Made by a program: the position numbers and the translations under genes. The notes beneath the pieces are model-generated. The model saw only the letters and a program-made list of their open reading frames with translations, was not told the DNA's origin and searched no databases. Below are positions 20,336 through 37,892 of a stretch of DNA of 50,848 bases, one piece after another (within the stretch, counting starts at the first letter, position 1; each line of letters opens with the position of its first letter). Source of the stretch: Isohypsibius dastychi (taxonomy: Eukaryota; Tardigrada; Eutardigrada; Parachela; Isohypsibiidae); NCBI GenBank assembly GCA_034696485.1, contig JAQIWT010000032.1, positions 1 through 50,848 of the forward strand. The letters run 5' to 3'.

Positions 20336-22821
20336 TTATTTTGCGGAAGGCCGACTTGTAAGTCGCTTTTGACGCTCAGCCTCCATTTCCATGACTCGCA
20401 TCCACTTTTCCGTCGTCAAGCTGGATTCACCGTAGCTCATCGTCAAATATCGCGCCACTTCCAACTGATCATGAAGATCATCCCCAGAAACAGATCTGTT
20501 GGATTTGCGCATCTCCACAAACTTTTCGACGATTTTCTGAACAAAACGAGTTGAAACAACACACCGGTACAGAAGCGAAGTTGATTTACCTCACGAACGT
20601 CGTCTTCGATTTGATAATCAATAAATCGAACAGCTGTAAGATATTCGCGGATTGGCGACAAAACGTCTTCCGGGATGTCAGAGGGTTCTTCGGAATCTTG
20701 AGCTACCAGCGGGATGACGTAACGAACCGAGAATAATGAGCGACCTTGACTAATTATGAGAACAGGAACATCCATTTCGAATTCGACTGACTGGGTAAAA
20801 TAATCCATTTGTACAATTTGACTTTTAGCCAATCGCTGCAGCGCAAGCACGTTCTTCACCCCTGAAAAACAAGATCGTTCTAAGGCCAAAACCCTCAAAA
20901 AATTGATTTAATCAGAAAACACATAAATCACAGAAAAACTGCTTCAACACCGATATGCATGGATTAATCCAGAAATTTTGTAAGGTTTTTCAGCTCGAGA
21001 ATACTTCAACAAAATTTCCTGTTCAAAATTTGAAAAAAGGACGAAATAAATCGGAAATACATTAACTGATTTCAGTACTGGGCCATACCTAAATGTTCTC
21101 GTGTTCAAATGATCGTTCTCATTCAAATACGCTTTACTCACCAGTTTCGTTCAGAGTTCCAGTGCTCATTTCAGCTTCATCCAAAACGAAGTTTGTGTGT
21201 TTGGACAGCTGAAGAGTTCCCGTGATTAATTCGGTTTTCTCGCTGTTGGTGTTCAGTTTCGGCTCCAGCTGGGCGGAATTCAGTGAGGCAATTGTGGAAG
21301 AGAAAGTGACCATCTACCGAAAAAAACATTGATTATCAAAACCACAGGATCCGAAGGTATAATACTTTTGGTAAAATCTGACGAAACAGGGTGTGGATAT
21401 TTGTCACGAATGACTGGTCAGCGGCATCGGAAGTTATATTTAACGGAAAGTTTCCCACCGGAAGTCCATCGACACGAGATTGGCTGCGACATATGAAAGC
21501 TGTAGGATGATTCAAATTTTTTCATGTAAAACAAATCAACTTACGTGGAAGAAACCAGATTGAAAAGCAGATATTCCGCAGCGAGCCGGTCGCCCAAAAG
21601 GTATTTCGCCAAGAGGTCCACGACTACCCCCCGCATTTCTCCAGCCAAGGAAATCCTGCTCAAAATTGCTGCAACACAAGAACACGCTACCCATCGAACG
21701 CAAGAAAATCTTACAAAAAACATACAACAGCGAACGACTTTTTATCTATCTAATTCGGAAAAACTGAATCTGATGATTTCTGCCACCAAAGGTCAGAATT
21801 TGCACTCAAAAACTTTTCATCGCTTACCTTCTCGCTTGTTAGACAGAGATGGATGGGCGTGTAGTAGTTTCTCGAAAAAAATCACATTGATCCGGAAACT
21901 GTTTTCCAGATTTAACTCCTCCAAAACACCATCTCCACTGGCTCCAGCCGGAGCAGTAGTCTCTGGTATCATTAGAATTCCGAAAATATCCATGCAGTCA
22001 TTCAAACGTAATCCCTTGCCAGCATCCGCAAAAAACTGAAAGACAAGAAATTAGGACGTTGTATCTTAATCAAAATTTCCCTTTGGCGTCGATCTCACAT
22101 TTGCGATCACGTTTGGCGCTCGAAATGATGTAACATCTTCCTTGGAAAATTTAGACCGATAACTTTGTCGAACCCACTCGGTGTCTCCTGGAACTTCTCC
22201 ACATTTGAAGGAGTGCATCTCAGAGAGACTCTGTGGATTCGCACCGGAAATCACATCTTCATCCTCCTGAAAAGTTCAATCAGTCAAGTAGATCGAGATA
22301 TTCAGTACATTGGATTCAAAAGCTTACACCCAGCTGAAGTGCATCTTGGAACATCATGCATTTCCGAGTTATTTCTCCGGAAGTTCGATTTTTCACTTCC
22401 ACAAAAGACTGATGATAAAAGTTGGGCTGTTCGTCGAAAATCATGCACCGAAATCGCACCAGACTACCAGGTGGGATCGATTTCAATTCCTCTTCTGACT
22501 TCCCATTGACCCAGGTTGCCTTAAAGATCAGATCATCAGAATGAAGGCAGAAAACAATGTTGATATATCTCAAAATGAAAACTGTTATACACGTACAAGA
22601 TATCGTTGATCCCTTTCTCCTTCGGTCAGGTTTTCGCTGTAAATCTTTTCGATGTGTTCCCGAAATTTGACTGCGTCATTTGCAACTGGAGACGATGCGG
22701 CTGTAGAAATAAACTTGAAAAACACAAAACTCAAGCAACATTTAATTTTTTCCCACCGAATGTTTTGGAAATCAGCTTCACTGGATCACTGATCCACTCA
22801 GGAGTGATATGTCCCGGCATT
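20336..22821 (-). CDS. MCMBP: Mini-chromosome maintenance complex-binding protein (MCMBP)
   Basis: Nuclear protein that binds MCM3-7, promotes assembly of the replicative helicase and aids its unloading in S phase. Family landmarks appear in order: N-terminal PGHITPEWISDPVKLI; PPGSLVRFRCMIFDEQPNFY, matching the family's FVKFRCMIQDMFDPEFY; the PGDTEWVRQSY block (family PGESTWVKEAY); a DLLAKYLLGDRLAAEYLLF stretch; and the C-terminal VPVLIISQGRSLF, RFIDYQIEDDVREV and VSGDDLHDQLEVARYLTMSY blocks. The ATG is at 22819-22821 and the TAA at 20336-20338 lies inside an AATAAA motif. Expected length is about 600 residues over roughly ten short exons, comparable to human (642). The gene is head-to-head with EHD across 724 bp. 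Confidence 0.93.
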
Positions 22822-23545
22822 TTAAACGTCTTTAGTCCAACTTTTGCAACACACTAGGAGCGACAATGAAATCATGGGATTTCGGATAAAGAATTGCAAG
22901 AGCAAGATAAATGCGCAAGTCGTTTCGGCGGGAAAATCAAAACAACCATGCTGAGCGAGTGAAGTAAGGGGGACAAACGTTATCGAGTTCAGCTGCAAAT
23001 GCATTTGGATCGCATCAATGGGTGCCATTTTGGCATAGTATAGTCCCAGTTTTCCAAAACAAAATTCATGGAAAAAACACCATTTCCCTTCTATCGTGAA
23101 AAACTGGAATGTTACCACCAGCAGTGAACTTGATTTCAAAGTGAACTTGACCACTTGATACTGCAACATTGTCTTTGGTAACCACTTACTTAAACTGACC
23201 ACGTGACTATGACTCATCTATTCAGTTGTGCTGTCGACGTGGTTCGTCATCGCTGGGCAGGAAATTCACGAGGTGATGATGAAGAAGAAGGTTCATCAGA
23301 ACAGTCAGCTCGTGCTTTTTATTTCTTGAGTGAATTCCTATCGTGTCATTTTTCGGAATTCTTTCTTTCAGAAGTCAATTATCTATTAACTGACCAAATC
23401 CACCAGCGGAAAACTATCTGCTGTAACCGTTTTGTGTTGAGGTACGAAAAACTCGTAACATAAATCTTGTTTGTTTACAGTTGAAATTTGGTTACAATCT
23501 GAATGTTTCTTTAATTTAGGTGTTGTTGACCGCAGATCTTCCAGA
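22822..23545. promoter_or_regulatory. Bidirectional promoter region, MCMBP/EHD
   Basis: Start codons of MCMBP (minus) and EHD (plus) face away from each other across 724 bp, so both promoters and 5' UTRs must lie here or in unseen upstream exons. A splice-like TTTCTTTAATTTAG at 23507-23520 just upstream of the EHD ATG suggests a 5' UTR intron for EHD. No TATA box or other defined element was recognised. Confidence 0.45.
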
Positions 23546-25546
23546 ATGCTGCGCTGGATGAGAAACGACGGTGTGCGGAAGGAGCCGGAAGTGTTCTCCA
23601 CAGTTGTTGATGGATTGAAGAAACTCTACAAAAACAACATCCTTCCTCTCGAGGAACATTATCGTTATCATGATTTCCACAGTCCACAGTTGGATGATCC
23701 AGATTTCGACGCCAAGCCTATGATCCTGCTAGTTGGGCAATATTCCACCGGAAAGACGACTTTTATTCGATATCTGATTGAGCAAGATTTCCCTGGAATG
23801 CGAATTGGTCCTGAGCCGACCACTGATGGATTTATTGCGATTATGAATGGAGATCAAGATGGCGTCATACCCGGAAACGCGCTCGTTGTCGATCCTAAAC
23901 GCCAGTTTCGAAAACTGAGCAAATTTGGAAATAACTTCCTTAATCGATTTCAGTGCTCGTTGGTCAACAGTCCAGTTCTTGACAGCGTTTCTTTTATTGA
24001 CACACCAGGTTAGAATTCGAGAAAAATCGTTGAGAATTTTTTTGGATTTTTTGTTGTTGTTGTTTTTTTACAGGTATTTTAAGTGGAGAAAAGCAGCGGA
24101 TTGATCGTGGTTATGAATTTACCGGTGTTTTGGAATGGTTTGCGGAGAGAGTTGATCGAATTATTTTACTCTTTGATGCCCATAAATTGGATATCAGCGA
24201 TGAATTCCGTCGAGCAATCGAAGCGCTGCGTGGACATGACGATAAAATTCGAATTGTTCTCAACAAGGCGGACATGGTTGATCACCAACAACTCATGAGG
24301 TGACACCGATTGTTCACGAAATAACTTACCTCAGTTAAAAAACAGTTGATCGTGGTAGAACTCTTGGAGGAAAAAAAACTTACCAGTAGTCTCATAATTG
24401 TGGAAAAACTGGTAATCAAAAAATTATTTTTTCAAATTTGTTCAAATTTAGAATTAATTTTTTTTCCTGTATGAATATGGTTTTTTTTCAGTAACAATTT
24501 TTTTACAGAGTTTATGGAGCACTTATGTGGTCTTTGGGGAAAGTTCTAAACACACCGGAAGTGGCTCGCGTGTATATCGGTTCCTTCTGGGATCATCCTC
24601 TTCACAACGATTCAAATCGGCGTTTATTCGAAGCGGAAGAAGTAGATTTATTTCGTGATATCCAAGGCCTGCCGCGGAATGCCGCGTTGAGGAAGCTGAA
24701 TGACTTGATCAAACGAGCTCGCCTTGCTAAAGTGAGTGAGAGCCCGACTTACTGACTTGATGATAACAGAGCTGTTTTATGACACATTTTGATGAATCGT
24801 TTGTTGAACCGGTTTATATTTCATAGGTGCATGCTTACATAATCAGCGCGCTGAAAAAAGAAATGCCAGCCGTTTTTGGGAAGGATTCGAAAAAGAAGGA
24901 GCTCATCGACAATCTTGGTCAGATTTACACACAAATCCAAAAAGAACACAACATTTCCCCGGGAGATTTCCCCAATCTCCAGAGAATGCAGGAGTCATTA
25001 CGCGATCAGGATTTCAAAAAATTCCACGAGTTGAATCCAAGGCTGATTAAGAATATCGACCGGATGTTGGCGGAAGATATCGCGGCGTTGATGGCCATGA
25101 TTGTTGTTGAGGAATCCAAGCAGCATGACTCGACTTTGGTGAAAGGTGGAGCGTTTGAAGGCCTTACGAAATCACCGTTTGGAGTCGGATACGGGGAAGG
25201 AATTAATATCGGTCAAGACGCCCCGGAATGGATTGTTGGAAAAGATAAATATAAATACGATGAAGTGTTTTATCTGCTTAATCCGGTGGATGGGAAGATT
25301 ACGGGCGCCGCGGCCAAAGCGGAAATGGTCAAGTCGAAATTACCGAATTCAGTGCTGGGGAAGATTTGGAAATTGTCGGATATTGATAAGGACGGAATGT
25401 TGGATTTGGAAGAATGGGCGCTCGCGAATCATTTGATTAAAATCAAGCTGGATGGAAATGAACTTCCGGCTGAGCTCCCTAAACATTTATATCCGCCCTC
25501 GAAACTCCAGCATCTGTATCCGCATATCGGCAACGGGGAAGCCTGA
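23546..25546 (+). CDS. EHD: EH domain-containing ATPase (EHD/RME-1)
   Basis: Four exons (23546-24008, 24074-24299, 24509-24731, 24827-25546) join to 1632 nt, 543 residues, the normal EHD length. EHD proteins are dynamin-like ATPases that tubulate and scission membranes of recycling endosomes; RME-1 is the nematode member. The G domain has Walker [10 protein letters not shown] (residues about 69-77), DTPG and NKAD. The helical region follows ([19 protein letters not shown], then the conserved [11 protein letters not shown]). The C-terminal EH domain contains [20 protein letters not shown] with an EF-hand loop [13 protein letters not shown]. The ATG was chosen because MLRWMRND aligns with RME-1's short N-terminus. 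Animal genomes with one EHD gene use it for all recycling steps. Confidence 0.96.
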
Positions 25547-25662
25547 GTATTTATGAGATGATATTCTTTACTTTTTTCTATCGCTTCCTTTGCCTTCGAT
25601 TGCGCAGTTTCTAATTCTGAGACAGTTTATGCCGCTTGATTTAATTAATTTCTGTCCAAAAG

Positions 25663-25668
25663 TTTATT
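25663..25668 (-). terminator. Candidate poly(A) signal for eIF1AD
   Basis: TTTATT on the plus strand reads AATAAA on the minus strand, about 100 bp after the eIF1AD stop codon and within the 218-bp convergent gap to EHD. A short 3' UTR would fit this crowded spacing. Confidence 0.4.
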
Positions 25669-25764
25669 CAGATTACTATTTCTTTTCGTCCGTTATAAAA
25701 ATAGAAACAGATGACGTTTCACATCGGAAAAATCTGGAAAAAATGAGCACCACAAAAAAACACA

Positions 25765-26709
25765 TCATGGAGGATCAGTCGATTCAGAATGACTCAATTC
25801 CTCGGAGCTGGAGTCGGATTCGGAAAAATGCTGAGGACCGTTTATTCTGTTCATGTTCGGAGCCAGGTCGCTGAAATCATCTTCGGAATCCGCGTCCGAA
25901 TCTGAATTTTCTGAGACTTCCGGTTCCGGGAAAGATGTCTTCTGAACCTCGTTTTGGGGAGGCAAATCGAATTCTGGTGGCCTGAAACATAAGAAAAACA
26001 ATAACAATAAGTAACGCCGAAGTGCAACACCTGGTTTCTTGCAACAGCTTGATTACGCCAACCGGAAACGGAATAAATTCAATTCGGAAATCGTTCATAA
26101 TTTTGCAAACAGTTGCGCGGCAGTGGCTGGCTGAGGACTCAACCTTTTTCATGACTGATCATTGAAATTTTGAACACCTACATCAGGACACCTCCAAGCT
26201 TAAAAATATGATCGGAGATTAACATCCATAATAAATGAACATTTACCATTTCCCTTCCGCTTTAATATATGAGATCTGATCCTTGGTTCGGACGATGTGA
26301 ATGATTTCTCCTTTCACTTTATCACCCTCAGCAATGGGATCTATTAGGACGTAATCACCTGAAAATTCAGATTCAAATCAAGAAGTCAAGTTTTTACAAC
26401 TTTCAAAACCGAGGAATTTCTCACCTCTTTTTATCCATATAGTTTTCCTGAACTTCTGTGGCATACTGATGAGAAACCTTTCCCCTGAGGCATTCTGAAC
26501 TTCGTGGAGACTGTTTCCTTTTGGCGCTATTATCTGAAACCAAAAACTAGCTAGACATGAAGAAAGAAAGTCGGACTAAATTCATTCATTTCATGAGATA
26601 TATTTAGAGAACCCACCTGAACGATCTGCTGGCCGCGTTCTTCATCTGGAAGCACCAGTTCTTCCAAAAACTCCTGCGTTACATATTTCTTCTTCGTAGC
26701 TGCGGACAT
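25765..26709 (-). CDS. EIF1AD: eIF1A domain-containing protein (EIF1AD)
   Basis: Small nuclear protein with an S1/OB-like eIF1A fold, implicated in vertebrates in 40S ribosomal subunit maturation and stress response. Exon 1 begins MSAATKKKYVTQEFLEE, matching the family start. Later exons give HEVQNASGERFLISMPQKFR, WIKRG and DYVLIDPIAEGDKVKGEI, nearly collinear with human EIF1AD ([33 protein letters not shown]). The C-terminus is acidic and Ser-rich (SENSDSDADSEDDFSDLAP, then SESDSSSEEL), as in the human protein. Stop is TGA at 25765-25767. Introns are about 50-110 bp, somewhat larger near 26000-26250. Convergent with EHD, divergent from the ELAV-like gene. Confidence 0.93.
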
Positions 26710-27720
26710 GGAAGCTTCGCAAAACAAATGTTCGACGAATATACGCGACTTCGGAAAGATAATCACAAGAAGAAAAGAAAATGGCAATTCCAGAACTATT
26801 TCCAACGATATTCTTCGAAAACAAATACGAAGGCCAGTACGATAATACGAATAATATTTCGAACAATATTTCTATGAAAATCACCGAGTCTGGAACAACA
26901 ACTGCGAAACTGGCGTTTTTTGGACGATAACCTGAAAAACGATATCGGCTCGCTGATGAAATCATTTCTAAATGTGGGCGATTATGGGACCGCCTGTCTC
27001 ACGCTTTGTGGTACGCGCGTGAGCGTTTTGGCCTAAGTGGGTAAATGGGTATAAGCAATGGAATATATCACACGGGAATATAGATCTTTCCTTCCGGTGG
27101 AAACGTATCTGTATCATCATATTTTATGTTGCTGTTGCAATCCAATCACGTGTTCACCTGCATTTTTCAAATAACGAATGTTCGGCAACGTGTGTTAATT
27201 CGGCTTCGGAACAAATGCATGAAGTATGTGGGAGAAAATGTCAGATTGTTTGTCTGCTCTGCGGTGCAACAGCGTCTTTTGTTTTCCAATTAAAATTGGT
27301 CAAGATCCGTTAGTGTTCGAAGAAAAGCAATCCGATTCGAAGAGCGGAATTTTCCACGAAATCCTGCTGGTGCAGCCTGGCCTTTGTCCGAAAGAAGCTG
27401 ATTGGACACGCAACACCTCGAGGCGAGGTGCGTTCGAGACGGGCGAAGCGTATAGCAGTTTTGGGGGGTTAAAATCAAGTGCATGCTATTGGTAGAAAAT
27501 TAGGGGGTCTTCTAAAGTTTAGCTGCTGCACCGTTCGTCTCTGCAGAGCTCAGTCCTATTTAATCGTTTCAAACTCACCATCTCCATCTCATTTCAAATT
27601 TCTGGGACTTTCGTGTGCATTTAGAAGCTCCCAAAAACCTTCCACTTTCTATCTCTCCATCTCTCCCACTCTCCGTGGTTTCAGTCCAGTGTATTATATC
27701 TCCAAATCCATCCAGACGCA
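26710..27720. promoter_or_regulatory. Divergent intergenic region, eIF1AD/ELAV-like
   Basis: About 1 kb between two diverging genes, so it should contain both promoters. A short perfect inverted repeat CACCTCG-AGG-CGAGGTG lies at 27414-27430. A pyrimidine-rich stretch of TCTCCATC/TCTCCCAC repeats (about 27645-27675) precedes the ELAV-like start and may be its 5' UTR. Small open frames here show no family resemblance. Confidence 0.4.
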
Positions 27721-29376
27721 ATGGCCAGCCCTTCATCTGCATCAGCTCAGGAAGGAGACTTCGATATCCAGGTCAAACATCTCCCAGAAGGAACGCTGAT
27801 CACTTCTGCCACTTCCGTCGAGCTGACCGTCAAACTGGGAATGGACGAGTTTGCACTTGAAACTGACGGGAACATTTCGCAGCCCTTGACGAATAAAGTG
27901 ATATTGACGTATCTTCCTGCTGAGGTAATGATCGTGCTTCCGGGTTGTTGACCTTTCCCATCTGAGAACCGAGAATTCTTTCTGCTGCGAACCAATTCAA
28001 ATGTTGGTTTTTATTTTAGCTGGATGAAGAGGATCTTAAACAGCTTTGCGTCACCAAGGGACCCCTCCTTGCCTTTCGTCTCGTCCGCCATCCACTAACA
28101 GGTTGGTTTTCCTTGAAATGTCAGTTTTTTTCGAATTTTTGAACAGAATGTATCCATTTTCAGCGGAGCGAAAAGGATATGCATTTGCGGAATTCGAACA
28201 ACCGAAAGACGCTGAAAGGGCCTGCAACGAGCTGAATGGCCTTTACTTGTATGGAAAAAGAATCAAAGTAAGTTTCCCGCTCTCGAAATCTTCCAAATGC
28301 ACTTTTTGTCGAGAACCAATTTCGAAGTGATTTATGTTTCATCTCTCTGACCTGAATTCATTTATTCCAGGTTTGTCTAGCCAGGAAGCAGGACAAGGAA
28401 ATCCGTGGCTCGAATCTTCACGTTTCCGGGTAAGAGAATTGGTTTTTCTTGACGCAGTCCGAATTTTTTCATCACTGATTTCAATTTTCTGTTTTTTTCC
28501 AGACTGTCTCCCACCTGGACGGCGGTAGACCTCTATAATTACTTCCGTTATCTCGGGCAGATCATCTCGTGCAAGATTCTTTTGGATCCGGCTACCCGTA
28601 AGTTTTTGGTCTGGTTCAATCATGTTGCCCAGTGTTAATTCGAATTTCTCTCTGATTTATTGAATCAAGCTTGAATCTTTCAATTCAGTTCATCTGTTTT
28701 TTCATCAGGAGCCAGTAAGGGTATTGCCTTCGTTCGCCTTGGAACGCACACTCAAGCTGCAAATGCGCGTTCACAGTTGGATGGGACCATTCCAGCGGGA
28801 GAGACCGGAAAGATCACCATTACCTTCGCGCATGCCAACGGACCAAACCGAGTCAAACGGATGCTGAATGTACCTTCCGTTTCCGGCAACGAGCCCTCCG
28901 CTTCACTTCCAGCTCCATCCAGCTTCAATTCCGTTCCAGCTCCTCCTGTGTCATCATCCCAACCTTTTGGAACGTACGCGTTGTTCGTTGGAAATATCAA
29001 ACCAGTTCATGACGAGACCTTCTTGCGCCAACTGTTCAGTTTGCATGGAAAGGTGGAAAGTGTCCAGGTAGATTGCTTCACCTTCCCTGTTTCTGGTGTA
29101 GGTTCAAAGGTCATGGTGTTTTTCTTCAGATCATGAAGCCGGGCGATGTGAAAGGAGGAGGATATGGATTCGTCAACATGTTCAACGGAAATGAGGTGGG
29201 GTAACCTGAATCTAGATTTTGATGTTCTATTCTTACGCAGCATGTTTTTTCAGGCTTTTGTTGCTGTGACCGAACTCAACAACCTCGAAGTGGCCCCTGG
29301 TCATTATCTTATCGTCAGTGTCAAACCGAAGAAGCAGCGGAATGTCGTCCCTACTTCATCCACGGGCAACAGCTAG
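27721..29376 (+). CDS. Three-RRM RNA-binding protein, ELAV/Hu-like
   Basis: Multi-exon gene with the ELAV layout: RRM1 and RRM2 in tandem, a linker, then RRM3 near the C-terminus. RNP1-type motifs are KGYAFAEF (RRM1), KGIAFVRL (RRM2) and GGYGFVNMF (RRM3); RNP2-like motifs are VILTYLP, LHVSGL and LFVGNI. The order LHVSGLSPTWTAVDLYNYF then GQIISCKILLDPATRASKGI parallels Hu proteins (LYVSGLPKTMTQKELEQLF, GRIITSRILVDQVTGVSRG). Hu proteins bind AU/U-rich RNA to regulate splicing and stability. The roughly 55-residue N-terminus is Ser/Thr-rich, and the linker is short and Pro/Ser-rich (PSASLPAPSSFNSVPAPP). It is a divergent member; CELF or a related RRM family is the main alternative. ATG at 27721 and TAG at 29374-29376 bound the frame. 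Confidence 0.82.
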
Positions 29377-29855
29377 GCATTCACTGTGCTTGGCTGTTGC
29401 CCGTAAAACTCTTCTTTTGAACTCTCCTGTTCAAAATCTCCTGTTCAAACTCTCCTGTTCAACCCAACTCTCCTGTTATATCACTCGTCGGTTTTTGTTT
29501 TATTCCGGTGAGGGATATGTATGTATGGCCTTTGTTTCCGGTGTAGATGATTCTGTTCTTATGGACCGAAGTACGGTACCATTCATGGCTTTTTCGTTAT
29601 TTGTTGCTCCTACTGATGTTTTTGCCTTTCAAGCATGAGTGACCTTTGTTGTCAATTGTTTATAGCCTGTATTCCTGCTTTAATGTAACTCTGTTTTCAC
29701 CGAAATTGTGCTGTGTTATTTTTGCACAAGTGAAATTGGTAACAAAAAACCTGACTAAGAAGGGAATATCTTTCATTTATAGAGAGAAGCACACACGGTC
29801 CAAAAATGAAAGCACATTACAGCTTGTAAGAAATGATAAAATAGAAGCCGCTTCG
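29377..29855. other. Convergent 3' region, ELAV-like/ABCC
   Basis: Holds the 3' UTRs of two converging genes. A 15-bp tandem repeat (29419-29477, listed separately) directly follows the ELAV-like stop codon. No exon is supported. Confidence 0.5.
29419..29477 (+). repeat. Short tandem repeat in ELAV-like 3' UTR
   Basis: Four imperfect copies of a unit of about 15 bp built on CTCTCCTGTTCAA, spaced 15-17 bp apart, starting about 45 bp after the stop codon. It is pyrimidine-rich rather than the AU-rich sequence Hu proteins usually bind. Confidence 0.75.
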
Positions 29856-36799
<6,944 letters not shown>

Positions 36800-37892
36800 T
36801 TTTTTAACGCTGTCTCAGATGACCAAAATGGTGACCTTTTCGAAAAATCAAGGAAACAACGCAGATGAAACGGTTCGACAGGGAAAACACCGAATCATTC
36901 TGCGTCCGGGTGCGAACAACTGCAAGTGATTTCAGCAGTTCCTGACTTTCACTTCGCGATTCGGACGTAATACTGCTGGGAGCGCAGCTCGTTCAAGCAC
37001 ATTTTTCTTTTTTACACTAAAATAGATTTTCTTTGCAGAGACGACAAAGGCCCTCGAGCCGAACGCTTCGAGACTTTGTTTAATTGTTCAAATAGCAGTT
37101 TTTGACAACAAAGTTTTCCATTCCGTGAGTCACTTCTCGAACAGAACTGGTGTAGTTGTAGTAAGGTACCCACAGTGTCTCTTTAGAAATACGACACATC
37201 TTCGGTAACATCACAACACGATTTCTTTTTATTCATCAGATTACCAGTGATTTCTGTTTTCGGTCTGTCGCAATCACAAAAACGGCATTCTCTGATCATA
37301 AAACTCGTCAAAGAAAAAAATCCTAAAAAGAGCACATGTTCAGAAGTTAAAACAGAAAAACAGTTTTGGCATCAGGATCTTAAATAGGAAAAATCTGATT
37401 TCCGAAATCACGTACGATTGCTGGTCTGGGGGGTAACAAGTGGCACCGAAGAAATCGGTGGTTTTTCCTCTTTGAACGAAGATTTCCATATCTCTGATAG
37501 GCAAACACTGCAAATGTTCAGCATGTTATCAATTGCTAACTTCCAAAACTTTGGAGGGTTGGAAATTATTTTATCTGTAAAATTTCGAACATCCGGCAGA
37601 AAGAGTGAGATGGAATGACCTGTGTGTGTACCATCGCAAGTTCTACAGGGGAAAGCGTTTTCCGCCCCGCATCGCTTCCATAAGCTCAGTGGCTTTAACA
37701 CTCACCGAAAACTTTCTAAACCACAAATGTCAGAGACTACCCTGGTCCTGACTGAGAGACTCGGCGAGCTCGCTGGAGCTCCCTTGCTTTCGTAGAAATT
37801 GACTTTAACAAGTGGTTGGATGGTTGTACTGAGGATGGTACAAAGGCAGTTCCGAAATCCCTACTCACTGAATCACTGCTGAGCATTCATCA
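36800..37892. other. Intergenic region, ABCC promoter / otopetrin 3' end
   Basis: About 1.1 kb upstream of the minus-strand ABCC start, so it should carry that promoter, and downstream of the otopetrin stop. Open frames at 37408-37701 have no family resemblance and no splice continuity. No repeat or RNA gene was recognised. Confidence 0.5.

Noticed and set aside
20335-20340. AATAAA overlapping the MCMBP stop codon as a definite poly(A) signal
   Set aside because: The hexamer is present on the minus strand, but a signal starting inside the stop codon would leave a 3' UTR of only some 20-30 bases. It is recorded but not called as a feature.
27414-27430. CACCTCG-AGG-CGAGGTG inverted repeat as a small RNA gene or terminator
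   Set aside because: Only 7-bp arms, no conserved RNA-gene boxes nearby, and within a promoter region where chance palindromes are common.
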